A stretch of DNA of 61,708 nucleotides from positions 1 to 61,708 of the forward strand of contig JAGHSK010000003.1 of the NCBI GenBank assembly GCA_018065895.1. The letters run 5' to 3'. Shown piece by piece: positions 19,401 through 27,568 of the stretch (within the stretch, counting starts at the first letter, position 1; the number at the start of each line of letters is the position of its first letter). Below the pieces are notes generated by a model. That model did not search any database. It was not told the DNA's origin and saw only the letters and a list, made by a program, of their open reading frames with translations. Position numbers and translations under genes: made by a program. The DNA comes from Candidatus Cacconaster equi. GTDB lineage: Bacteria > Bacteroidota > Bacteroidia > Bacteroidales > UBA932.

Positions 19401-20201
19401 GTAGTTTACATCCCTATTTTCCCGGGCTCAAATTGCGACTATGATACTGCTAAAGCATTCCGCATGGCAGGAGCTCAGGTACAATTCGGAGTTTTCCGGA
19501 ATTTGACGGGAGATGACGTGCTTGCCTCAATCGCGAGAATGGCTGAAGAGATATCAAAATGCCATATTCTGGCTTTGTGCGGGGGCTTTTCTCTCGGGGA
19601 TGAGCCCGACGGCAGTGCAAAATTCATTGCAAGCGTTCTGAATGCTCCTGCTGTGGCACATCAGGTGGAAGAACTTATTGCCCGGGGAGGTTTGATACTT
19701 GGCATATGCAATGGCTTCCAGGCTCTCGTGAAGAGCGGTCTGCTGCCATACGGCAAACTCGGATGTGTCGAAAAAGATTCTCCGACACTATTCCGAAACG
19801 ACATCAACCGTCACGTTTCCCAGATTGTGACTACTCGTGTGGCATCCGTCAACTCCCCTTGGCTTGCTGGGATGAAGGTTGGGGATACTTTCAGCATTGC
19901 CGTAAGTCACGGAGAAGGAAAGTTTGTGGTCTGTGAACAGCTGGCCCGCGAACTTTTCAGCAACTCACAGGTTGCTTTCCAATATGCCGATCCCGTTTCC
20001 GGAGAAGCCACGATGGAGTCACCATATAATCCGAACGGCTCATATTACGCCATTGAAGGTATTGTGAGCCGTGATGGTCAGATCCTTGGCAAGATGGGGC
20101 ATAGCGAGAGATATGAGAATAACGTTTTCAAGAACATCTCCGGTGAACGCCTTCAGCCATTGTTCGTGAATGCAGTGAATTATTTTCGTAAAACAGAGTG
20201 A
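16467..20201 (+). CDS. purL: phosphoribosylformylglycinamidine synthase, large single-chain type
   Basis: Converts FGAR and glutamine to FGAM with ATP. The 1244-residue product is the single-chain PurL type: N-terminal PurS-like domain, linker, two AIR-synthetase-like halves ([12 protein letters not shown], then [28 protein letters not shown]-region, [22 protein letters not shown]) and a C-terminal class I glutaminase from about residue 980. The glutaminase is intact: Cys1081 in [10 protein letters not shown], and His and Glu in the late motif GHSERY. This contrasts with CarA and PurF in the same locus. Lies 4 bp after purE and 1 bp before purC. Confidence 0.97.
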   Translation: [1244 protein letters not shown]

Positions 20202-20202
20202 T

Positions 20203-20916
20203 ATGTCAGAAAGAAAGCTGATATTCGACGGAAAGGAGAAACAGATTTTCGATACGGAAAATCCTGACGAGGTTCTCATTCATTTCAAGGATGACACGAC
20301 CGCTTATGACGGGCTTAAGCGTGCGGTTTTTCCCGGCAAGGGAGCATTGAACTGCAACATTTCCGCACTCATATTCGATAACCTGGTCAAAGCGGGGATA
20401 AGAACCCACTACATTGAAAAGGTTGGGGAATGTGACCTCCTCTGCCGTAAGGTGGAGATGATTCCGATACATCTGATCGTACGCAATTACATCGCTGGAA
20501 GCACAGCGGACATGCTTGGTCTTGAAGATGGATTCAAGCCTTCCAATGTGGTGTATGAGTTCAAGTATGACAATCAGGGTTTGGGGGATCCTTTGATCAA
20601 CCGGCATCACGCCGTAGCTCTCGGACTGCTCACTTATTCTGAACTGGATGAGATGCTGGCTATTGTTTCCAAAGTCAATGATGTGCTTGTGGAACTCTTC
20701 ACCAAGGCCGGAATCAAACTCGTGGACTACAGAATCGAGATGGGCCGCACAGAATCCGGGGAACTTGTGGTCGCCGATGAAATCAGCCCTGATACAAGCC
20801 GTATGTGGGATGCTGCCACGAATGAGAAACTTGACAAGGACAGGTTCCGTCTTGACCTCGGATTCATCTGTGATTCATACAGAAAAATACTGGAACGTTT
20901 GAAAGGCGTAAAATAA
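20203..20916 (+). CDS. purC: phosphoribosylaminoimidazole-succinocarboxamide synthase
   Basis: Makes SAICAR from CAIR, aspartate and ATP. The 237-residue product follows the E. coli-like pattern: GKEKQIFDTENPDEVLIHF, signature one (IPIHLIVRNYIAGS, with His where Glu is usual), signature two as LVDYRIEMG and the catalytic DEISPDTSRMWD followed by KLDKDRFR. Of the two homologues in the operon this is the one with the canonical C-terminal active-site segment. It sits between purL and purF. Confidence 0.93.
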   Translation: MSERKLIFDGKEKQIFDTENPDEVLIHFKDDTTAYDGLKRAVFPGKGALNCNISALIFDNLVKAGIRTHYIEKVGECDLLCRKVEMIPIHLIVRNYIAGSTADMLGLEDGFKPSNVVYEFKYDNQGLGDPLINRHHAVALGLLTYSELDEMLAIVSKVNDVLVELFTKAGIKLVDYRIEMGRTESGELVVADEISPDTSRMWDAATNEKLDKDRFRLDLGFICDSYRKILERLKGVK

Positions 20917-20923
20917 TACAGAC

Positions 20924-22273
20924 ATGAGCGTATTCGGAGCATATGGGGTAAAGGATGCCGCATCCATAATCTATTATGGACTTCATGCTTTGCAGCACAG
21001 AGGTCAGGAGGGCGCGGGAATCGTAACTTTTAACGCTGACGGCGAGTCATATCGCAAGCGGGGTCTCGGACTTGTCAATGAGGTGTTCACTCAGGAAAAC
21101 ATCTCATCACTCAAGGGCGATATGGGTATAGGCAATGTCCGCTATGCCAATGCAAGCAAAGGCGGACAGGACAACCTGCAGCCTTTCTTCTTCCATCATC
21201 ATTCCGGCGATTTCGCCATTGCAAGTGAGGGTTCTCTGGTGAATTCCGCACAGATCGTGAGATACCTCGAACAACGAGGCAGCCTTTTTCAGAGCGCGAT
21301 GGATTGTGAGATACTTGGCCATCTTATCAAGAAGGACAGCAACAAACCGCGCATATATCAGATATCAGAAGCCCTCAACATGATGGAAGGAAGTTTCGCC
21401 TTCCTGATAATGACCAGGAACAGGATATATGCGGCTCGTGACAAATATGGATTCAAACCTTTGTCGATAGGGAAACTGGGGGAAGGATACGTCATCAGCA
21501 GCGAAACGTGCGCATTCGATATCATCGGGGCCACTTTCATAAGAGATATTGAGCCTGGAGAGATTGTCACGATTGACCATCACGGTATCAGAAGTATGAG
21601 ATTTTCGCAGTTCCAGCGCAGGAAGATGTGCGCCATGGACTACATTTATCTTGCCCGTCCGGACAGTGACATAGAAGGATGCAACGTGCATGCCTATCGG
21701 AAGGAGAGTGGACGACGGCTTTATCGTGAGTGTCCGTGCGACGCCGATATCGTGATAGGTGTTCCGGATTCCAGCTTGAGCGCCGCTATGGGATATGCAG
21801 AAGAGAGTGGAATCCCTTACGAAATAGGTCTTGTGAAGAGCAAGTATGTGGGACGCACCTTCATTCAGCCTACGCAGGAGATGAGGGAGAAGGGTGTCAA
21901 GATGAAACTTTCCGCCGTCCGCAGCATTGTCGGAGGCAAACGCGTCGTTATGGTGGATGATTCGATTGTCCGTGGAACCACCTCGCTGAAAATAGTGAAG
22001 CTGCTTCGTGATGCGGGAGCCACTGAAGTCCACGTCCGCATCGCCAGCCCGAGGATGACTCATCCGTGCTTCTATGGGGTCGATACTTCGACTGAAGAGG
22101 AGCTTTTATGTTCCCACAGGACCACAGAGGAGGCCTGCGCTGTAATCGGTGCGGATTCTCTCGGATATCTGAGTTATGAATCTACGATTGCGGCATCTGG
22201 CCGCCAGGATATGTGTCTGGCCTGTTTCAACGGTGAATATCCTACAGTTCTGTACAAAAACAAAAACAAATAG
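20924..22273 (+). CDS. purF: amidophosphoribosyltransferase lacking the glutaminase nucleophile
   Basis: PurF makes 5-phosphoribosylamine from PRPP and glutamine-derived ammonia, the first step of purine synthesis. The 449-residue product has both domains. The N-terminal Ntn glutaminase fold keeps YYGLHALQHRGQEGAG and GNVRY (Arg73), and Asp127. The N-terminus reads MSVFGAYG where (M)CGVFG is expected, so the cysteine nucleophile is absent. The oxyanion motif usually HNGNL reads SEGSL (Glu102 for Asn). No upstream in-frame codon before the preceding TAA supplies a Cys. The C-terminal PRPP domain is intact (VVMVDDSIVRGTTS). Likely ammonia-dependent. Met removal would leave Ser1, a possible but doubtful alternative nucleophile. 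Confidence 0.93.
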   Translation: MSVFGAYGVKDAASIIYYGLHALQHRGQEGAGIVTFNADGESYRKRGLGLVNEVFTQENISSLKGDMGIGNVRYANASKGGQDNLQPFFFHHHSGDFAIASEGSLVNSAQIVRYLEQRGSLFQSAMDCEILGHLIKKDSNKPRIYQISEALNMMEGSFAFLIMTRNRIYAARDKYGFKPLSIGKLGEGYVISSETCAFDIIGATFIRDIEPGEIVTIDHHGIRSMRFSQFQRRKMCAMDYIYLARPDSDIEGCNVHAYRKESGRRLYRECPCDADIVIGVPDSSLSAAMGYAEESGIPYEIGLVKSKYVGRTFIQPTQEMREKGVKMKLSAVRSIVGGKRVVMVDDSIVRGTTSLKIVKLLRDAGATEVHVRIASPRMTHPCFYGVDTSTEEELLCSHRTTEEACAVIGADSLGYLSYESTIAASGRQDMCLACFNGEYPTVLYKNKNK

Positions 22274-22278
22274 ATATT

Positions 22279-23310
22279 ATGGCTAAATCTTACGAAAACG
22301 CAGGTGTTAATCTGGAAGCCGGATATGAAGTGGTCCGTCGCATCAAGCAGCACGTCGCATCTACAAAACGAATCGGTACGATGGGGAATATCGGAGCCTT
22401 CGGTGGGATGTTCGACTTGTCGCAACTCGGTGTCAGGGAACCGGTCCTTGTCAGTGGAACCGACGGAGTTGGCACCAAACTGAAGATAGCGTTTGCCATG
22501 GACAAACACGACACAATAGGAATTGATGCCGTGGCAATGTGTGTCAATGACGTTCTTGCCCAGGGGGCCGAGCCTCTCATTTTCCTTGATTATGTCGCTT
22601 TGGGACACAACATCCCGGCGAAGGTTGAGGCAATTGTAGCAGGTGTGGCTGAAGGCTGCCGTCAGGCCGGATGCGCCCTTGTCGGTGGAGAGACTGCGGA
22701 AATGCCGGGAATGTATGCTGACGGCGAATACGACATTGCCGGATATACTACCGGTGTGGTGGAAAAGTCGAAACTGATTGACGGGACAAAGGTGAAGGTG
22801 GGCGATGTCCTTGTTGGAATTGCTTCCACGGGAGTCCATTCAAACGGCTTCAGTCTTGTCAGAAAGATTGTCGCGGACAGAAAGCTCAGTTATTTCGACA
22901 GTGTCGAGGAATTTTCGGGACGTAAGTTGGGAGATGTTCTGCTCACTCCTACGAAGATATATGTCAAACAGGTTCTGGATGTAATCAGGAATTGTGACGT
23001 CCACGGAATATGCCACATAACAGGCGGTGGGTTTGACGAGAACATTCCAAGAGTCCTGCAGAAGGGGCAGGGCCTTGAGATATATGAAGGAACTTGGGAG
23101 ATTCTCAAGGTGTTCGAGGTGTTGGAGAAATGGGGAGGTATTCCTCATCGCGAAATGTTCAACATATTTAATATGGGCATAGGAATGGTTGTGGTCCTTG
23201 ACGCCGCTGAGGCGGACAAAGCCATTTCAATACTCGAAGGTCACGGAGAGAAGGCTTCAGTGATAGGAAAGGTTACTGACAAGGAGGGAATCAACATAAT
23301 TCTGAAGTGA
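22279..23310 (+). CDS. purM: phosphoribosylformylglycinamidine cyclo-ligase (AIR synthetase)
   Basis: Closes the imidazole ring, converting FGAM to AIR with ATP. The 343-residue product has the family glycine-rich N-terminal segment (NIGAFGGMFDLS), SGTDGVGTKLKIA, DAVAMCVNDVLAQGAEPLIFLDY and VGGETAEMPGMY, all hallmark PurM motifs. Length is standard. Starts 5 bp after purF; its TGA stop shares one base with the purN ATG. Confidence 0.97.
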   Translation: MAKSYENAGVNLEAGYEVVRRIKQHVASTKRIGTMGNIGAFGGMFDLSQLGVREPVLVSGTDGVGTKLKIAFAMDKHDTIGIDAVAMCVNDVLAQGAEPLIFLDYVALGHNIPAKVEAIVAGVAEGCRQAGCALVGGETAEMPGMYADGEYDIAGYTTGVVEKSKLIDGTKVKVGDVLVGIASTGVHSNGFSLVRKIVADRKLSYFDSVEEFSGRKLGDVLLTPTKIYVKQVLDVIRNCDVHGICHITGGGFDENIPRVLQKGQGLEIYEGTWEILKVFEVLEKWGGIPHREMFNIFNMGIGMVVVLDAAEADKAISILEGHGEKASVIGKVTDKEGINIILK

Positions 23311-23876
23311 TGAATCGTCTGGCTGTTTTCGCAAGTGGTTCGGGGACCAATTTCGAGGCAATCGCGGCTGCCTGTCGTGACGGCGTCATTGACGCGCAGG
23401 TTTCCCTTCTGGTATGTGACCATCCTGAGGCTCCTGTTGTTGAGAGAGCGCACAGATTCGGAATTCCGGTGTTCTCCTTCAGGCCCGGAGAATTCGGTTG
23501 CAAGGCGGATTATGAGAAGCAGATTGTTGAGAGGCTTGATTCACTTGAAGTGGAACTTGTATGTCTCGCCGGCTATATGCGCATCGTAGGCCCTGTCCTG
23601 CTCGAAGGCTATGCCGGGCGGATCATCAACATTCATCCTGCCCTTCTTCCATCATTCAAGGGCGCACACGCCATCCGTGACGAGTTTGAATATGGCGTCA
23701 AGGTATTCGGTGTTACGATTCATTATGTCGACGAAACGCTTGACGGAGGAAAAATCATAGCTCAGAGGGGGTTTGAGTATTACGGCGACGATATCGCGCT
23801 GGTGGAGGCACGTACCCATGAAATTGAGCATGAATTGTATGTTGAAACAATAAAGAAATTACTGGAAAAAAAATAA
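23310..23876 (+). CDS. purN: phosphoribosylglycinamide formyltransferase
   Basis: Formylates GAR using 10-formyl-tetrahydrofolate. The 188-residue product has the phosphate loop FASGSGTNFEAI, the catalytic Asn and His in INIHPALLPSFKG and the catalytic Asp in HYVDETLDGG. I take the ATG at 23310, which overlaps the purM stop as TGATG, rather than the GTG at 23307. The cofactor can be supplied by FolD, encoded at the end of the same operon. Confidence 0.96.
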   Translation: MNRLAVFASGSGTNFEAIAAACRDGVIDAQVSLLVCDHPEAPVVERAHRFGIPVFSFRPGEFGCKADYEKQIVERLDSLEVELVCLAGYMRIVGPVLLEGYAGRIINIHPALLPSFKGAHAIRDEFEYGVKVFGVTIHYVDETLDGGKIIAQRGFEYYGDDIALVEARTHEIEHELYVETIKKLLEKK

Positions 23877-23883
23877 TTGCTGT

Positions 23884-25413
23884 ATGAGAGCATTAATCAG
23901 TGTCAGCGACAAAGGTGGAGTCGTGGATTTTGCGAAAGGTCTCGAATCAATGGGCTGGGAAATAATAGCCACCGGCGGAACAAAGAAACTTCTCGACTCT
24001 AACGGAGTTAAAACCATCGGAATCAGCGAGGTTACGGGATTCCCGGAGATATGCGACGGACGTGTGAAGACACTCCATCCGAAGGTCCATGGCGGCCTTC
24101 TTGCGAGAAGGGACGATCCTAATCATCTCAAGGCTCTTGAAGACAACGGAATAGAATTCATTGACATGGTATGTGTCAATCTGTACCCTTTCCGCAGTAC
24201 AATCGCCAAAGAGGGTGTTACTATGGACGATGCAATCGAGAATATTGACATCGGCGGACCAAGCATGCTGCGCAGCGCCGCAAAGAACTATAAGGACGTT
24301 ACTGTCGTCTGCGATCCTGCTGATTATGGCAGAGTGCTTTCGGAAATCAGGGAGAATGGCGGCACATTGCTTCAGACACGTCTGGAACTTTCGGCCAAGG
24401 CTTATACCCATACTGCCGAATATGACACGTGCATCGCTACCTTTATGAGAGAGAAGGCCGGTCTTCCTGAGAAATTGTTCCTCGAATATGATTTGAAACA
24501 GCCGCTCCGCTATGGGGAGAACCCTCATCAGAGTGCCAGATTCTTTGCATCTGCCTCCATAGTGGGATATTCGCTGGCAAATGCGCGCCAGATTCAGGGC
24601 AAGGAACTCTCATACAACAATATTCAGGATGCCAATGCGGCATTGAATATCGTCAGGGATTTCAAGGAACCTTTCTGTGTCGGTCTGAAACATATGAACC
24701 CTTGCGGAGCTGCTGTCGGCAAGAGCATAGAAGAGGCTTGGCAGAAAGCTTATGAATCCGACAAGGTGAGCATCTACGGAGGCATTGTGGCCGTCAACAG
24801 GGAAGTGACCGCGGAACTTGCAATGGGTTGGAAGCCTATATTTCTTGAGATTGTGATGGCCCCATCATATACAAAAGAGGCTCTCGAAATACTTTCATCG
24901 AAAAAGAACCTTCGTGTAATGGAGGTTGAGATGCCTGATACTACGGAGCCTGCAATGCAGTATGTCAGCGTGAACGGAGGAATGCTTGCACAGAGCCTGG
25001 ACTCTGACATTATCAGACTGACTCCGGAAATGTGCGTTACCAAAGTCAGACCCGAAGAGGGAATATTCGCTGATATGGAATTCGGCTGGAAGATTGTAAA
25101 ACACGTCAAATCCAATGCGATAGTAGTTGTCAAGGATGGCCATACCCTTGGCGTGGGAGCCGGTCAGATGAATCGTGTGGGGTCTGCTGAAATAGCTTTG
25201 AAAGAGGCGGCTGCAGCCGGTTTTAAAGAGGGATTGATTCTTGCTTCCGACGGATTCCTTCCATTTGACGATACCGTCGCCCTGGCATCAAGATATGGAG
25301 TGACAGCCATTGTTCAGCCGGGAGGCAGCATTCGTGACAATGAATGTATAGTCAAGGCAGATGAACTGGGCATTACCATGCTCCTGACGGGAGAACGTCA
25401 TTTCAAACACTGA
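23884..25413 (+). CDS. purH: bifunctional AICAR transformylase / IMP cyclohydrolase
   Basis: Carries out the last two steps to IMP. The 509-residue product has an N-terminal MGS-like cyclohydrolase domain (SVSDKGGVVDFAKGLE, TLHPKVHGGLLARRD) and a C-terminal AICAR transformylase domain with the catalytic KHMNPCG (usually KHxNPCG) and SDGFLPFDDT. Both domains appear complete. Located 7 bp after purN. Confidence 0.97.
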   Translation: MRALISVSDKGGVVDFAKGLESMGWEIIATGGTKKLLDSNGVKTIGISEVTGFPEICDGRVKTLHPKVHGGLLARRDDPNHLKALEDNGIEFIDMVCVNLYPFRSTIAKEGVTMDDAIENIDIGGPSMLRSAAKNYKDVTVVCDPADYGRVLSEIRENGGTLLQTRLELSAKAYTHTAEYDTCIATFMREKAGLPEKLFLEYDLKQPLRYGENPHQSARFFASASIVGYSLANARQIQGKELSYNNIQDANAALNIVRDFKEPFCVGLKHMNPCGAAVGKSIEEAWQKAYESDKVSIYGGIVAVNREVTAELAMGWKPIFLEIVMAPSYTKEALEILSSKKNLRVMEVEMPDTTEPAMQYVSVNGGMLAQSLDSDIIRLTPEMCVTKVRPEEGIFADMEFGWKIVKHVKSNAIVVVKDGHTLGVGAGQMNRVGSAEIALKEAAAAGFKEGLILASDGFLPFDDTVALASRYGVTAIVQPGGSIRDNECIVKADELGITMLLTGERHFKH

Positions 25414-25427
25414 TACAATCGACTGAT

Positions 25428-26687
25428 ATGGCAAAGGACAAGAAAGTACTGGTAATAGGTGGAGGTGGCCGCGAACACTCTATTGTGGAGGCCTTTTCAC
25501 GTTCGCCCCAGGTGGCGCGGATTTATTGCGCTCCCGGAAATGCCGGAACGGCTCTTCTTGCGGAAAACGTGCCTCTCAAAGATACGGATATCGAGGGACT
25601 TGAGAAATTCGCGAAGGACAATTCCGTGGATTTGACCGTAGTCGGGCCGGAAGCGGCTTTGGCGGAGGGAATCGTGGATTCATTCCGTGCTGCCGGTCTG
25701 CGCATTTTCGGCCATACGAAAGCTGCTGCGCGCATAGAAACCAGCAAGGAGTTCGCAAAACAGGTAATGGCCCGGTATGATGTACCGACTGCTGCATATC
25801 GTACCTTCACTGATTACTCCCAGGCTTTCGAATATGTGTCGTCACGGCCTTTTCCGGCTGTGCTCAAATACGATGGACTTGCGGCGGGGAAAGGCGTTGT
25901 CATAGCTCAAGACATCAAAGAGGCTGAGACCGCATTGAAAGATATGCTTCTTGACGGTCGCTTCGGCATAGGGAAGGTTGTCATAGAGGATTTTCTCACC
26001 GGACCTGAATTTTCTTTCATGTGCTTCGTGTCCGGGAACAGGATCTGGCCCATGCCGCTTGCCCAGGATCACAAACGTGCGTTTGATGGAGACAAAGGCC
26101 CTAATACCGGTGGAATGGGGGCATATACTTCATTGCCGTTCATTTCGGATGCTGATCAGAAGTATGCATTAGAAAAGATAATGCGCAAGGTTGCCGAAGG
26201 GATGGTTTCAGAAGGTTCTCCTCTTACCGGAGTTCTTTACGGCGGGCTGATGAAAACCTCTTGTGGGATAAAGGTGATAGAATTCAATGCGCGTTTCGGG
26301 GATCCGGAGACAGAAGTCGTTCTCCCACTCCTCAAGAGCGATGCCTATGAGATTTTTTCTGCCGTTGCAGATGGAAAAGATGCGGCAGCTCCTCAATGGT
26401 CGTCAGAAACCACGATGGGTGTGGTGCTCGCATCGAAGGGCTATCCTGGAAGCTATCAGAAGGGATTCGAAATTCTCGGAACGGAAAATGTGGAGGGAAT
26501 GGTCTTCCATATGGGCACTAAACGGGAGAATGGCAGTCTCCTTACCTCAGGAGGCCGGGTACTGATGTGTGTGGCTAAAGGTGAGAACCTCGCCCAGGTG
26601 CGCAGGAAGGTATATGACGATGTGTCCAGAATCTCCTGCACCAATTTGTATTTCAGAAAAGATATTGCACATATAGCATTTGAATAG
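25428..26687 (+). CDS. purD: phosphoribosylamine-glycine ligase (GAR synthetase)
   Basis: Ligates glycine to the phosphoribosylamine made by PurF, using ATP. The 419-residue ATP-grasp enzyme begins with the typical GGGGREHSIVEAF and contains VVGPEAALAEGI, KYDGLAAGKGV, GPNTGGMGAY and EFNARFGDPE. Phosphoribosylamine is unstable, so close co-expression with PurF is expected. It is four genes downstream in the same operon. Confidence 0.97.
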   Translation: MAKDKKVLVIGGGGREHSIVEAFSRSPQVARIYCAPGNAGTALLAENVPLKDTDIEGLEKFAKDNSVDLTVVGPEAALAEGIVDSFRAAGLRIFGHTKAAARIETSKEFAKQVMARYDVPTAAYRTFTDYSQAFEYVSSRPFPAVLKYDGLAAGKGVVIAQDIKEAETALKDMLLDGRFGIGKVVIEDFLTGPEFSFMCFVSGNRIWPMPLAQDHKRAFDGDKGPNTGGMGAYTSLPFISDADQKYALEKIMRKVAEGMVSEGSPLTGVLYGGLMKTSCGIKVIEFNARFGDPETEVVLPLLKSDAYEIFSAVADGKDAAAPQWSSETTMGVVLASKGYPGSYQKGFEILGTENVEGMVFHMGTKRENGSLLTSGGRVLMCVAKGENLAQVRRKVYDDVSRISCTNLYFRKDIAHIAFE

Positions 26688-26690
26688 ATT

Positions 26691-27551
26691 ATGAGCGCAA
26701 CAGTCATTGATGGAAAGATGCTCTCCGTATCCTACAAGGAGAAAATGAAAGAGCAGATTGTGGAACTTGAGGCAAAATATGGCCGCAAGCCGTGTCTGGC
26801 AGTGATAATCGTGGGGGAGGACCCGGCCAGCCAGTCTTATGTCAGAGGAAAGATCAAGGCTGCGGCGTTCGTGGGGATGGACAGCAGGCTTATTGAGCTT
26901 CCTGCCACAATATCCGAAGAAGAACTTCTCCGGCATATTGCTGATCTCAATGCCGATGGAGGCGTCGATGGAATTCTTGTTCAGTTGCCGTTGCCCCGAC
27001 ATATCAATTCCAATGAGGTTATTGAGGCCATTACCCCTATGAAGGATGTTGATGGATTCCATCCGATGAATGTCGCCAATCTGTGGCTTGGACTGGATTC
27101 AATGGTGCCTTGTACGCCTAAAGGAATAATGAAGATAATAGAGACCTCAGGCATAAATCCTGATGGCAAAGTGGCTGTGATAGTCGGAAGAAGCAATATT
27201 GTCGGCAAGCCTGTTGCAAAACTCCTGTTGGATGCCAATGCCACGGTGATGATAGCTCATACGCATACGGAGGATCTGAAAGCCATAACTCTTCAGGCTG
27301 ACATTCTTGTGGTGGCTGCAGGCTCCCTGGGCCTTATCAAGGGAGATATGGTCAAGCCGGGAGCTGTCGTGATTGACGTGGGCATCGGTCGCAATTCTGA
27401 AGGAAAATTGAGCGGTGACGTGGATTTTGAAGGTGCCGCCCGCGTGGCTTCCTACATTACGCCCGTGCCTGGCGGCGTAGGCCCGATGACCATCACGATG
27501 TTGATGGAAAACACTATCGAATGCTTTATTAACAGGATGCACTCACTTTAG
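26691..27551 (+). CDS. folD: bifunctional methylenetetrahydrofolate dehydrogenase / cyclohydrolase
   Basis: Interconverts methylene-, methenyl- and 10-formyl-tetrahydrofolate, supplying the formyl donor for PurN and PurH. The 286-residue product has DPASQSYVRGK (with the catalytic Tyr/Lys), VQLPLP, MKDVDGFHP, PCTPKGI and the NADP-binding VIVGRSNIVGKPVAKLLL. It starts 3 bp after purD and ends the operon, converging on glnN with a 17 bp gap and no obvious terminator hairpin. Confidence 0.97.
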   Translation: MSATVIDGKMLSVSYKEKMKEQIVELEAKYGRKPCLAVIIVGEDPASQSYVRGKIKAAAFVGMDSRLIELPATISEEELLRHIADLNADGGVDGILVQLPLPRHINSNEVIEAITPMKDVDGFHPMNVANLWLGLDSMVPCTPKGIMKIIETSGINPDGKVAVIVGRSNIVGKPVAKLLLDANATVMIAHTHTEDLKAITLQADILVVAAGSLGLIKGDMVKPGAVVIDVGIGRNSEGKLSGDVDFEGAARVASYITPVPGGVGPMTITMLMENTIECFINRMHSL

Positions 27552-27568
27552 CACCCTTTCATTCCGCT

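Noticed and set aside
16467-20201. A third glutaminase loss in PurL
   Set aside because: The nucleophile Cys1081 and the His and Glu in GHSER are present, so its glutaminase appears functional.
20909-20935. An alternative purF start giving an N-terminal Cys
   Set aside because: Between the in-frame TAA at 20909 and the ATG at 20924 the codons are Asn, Asn, Thr and Asp; no Cys codon exists, and no frameshift signal is seen.
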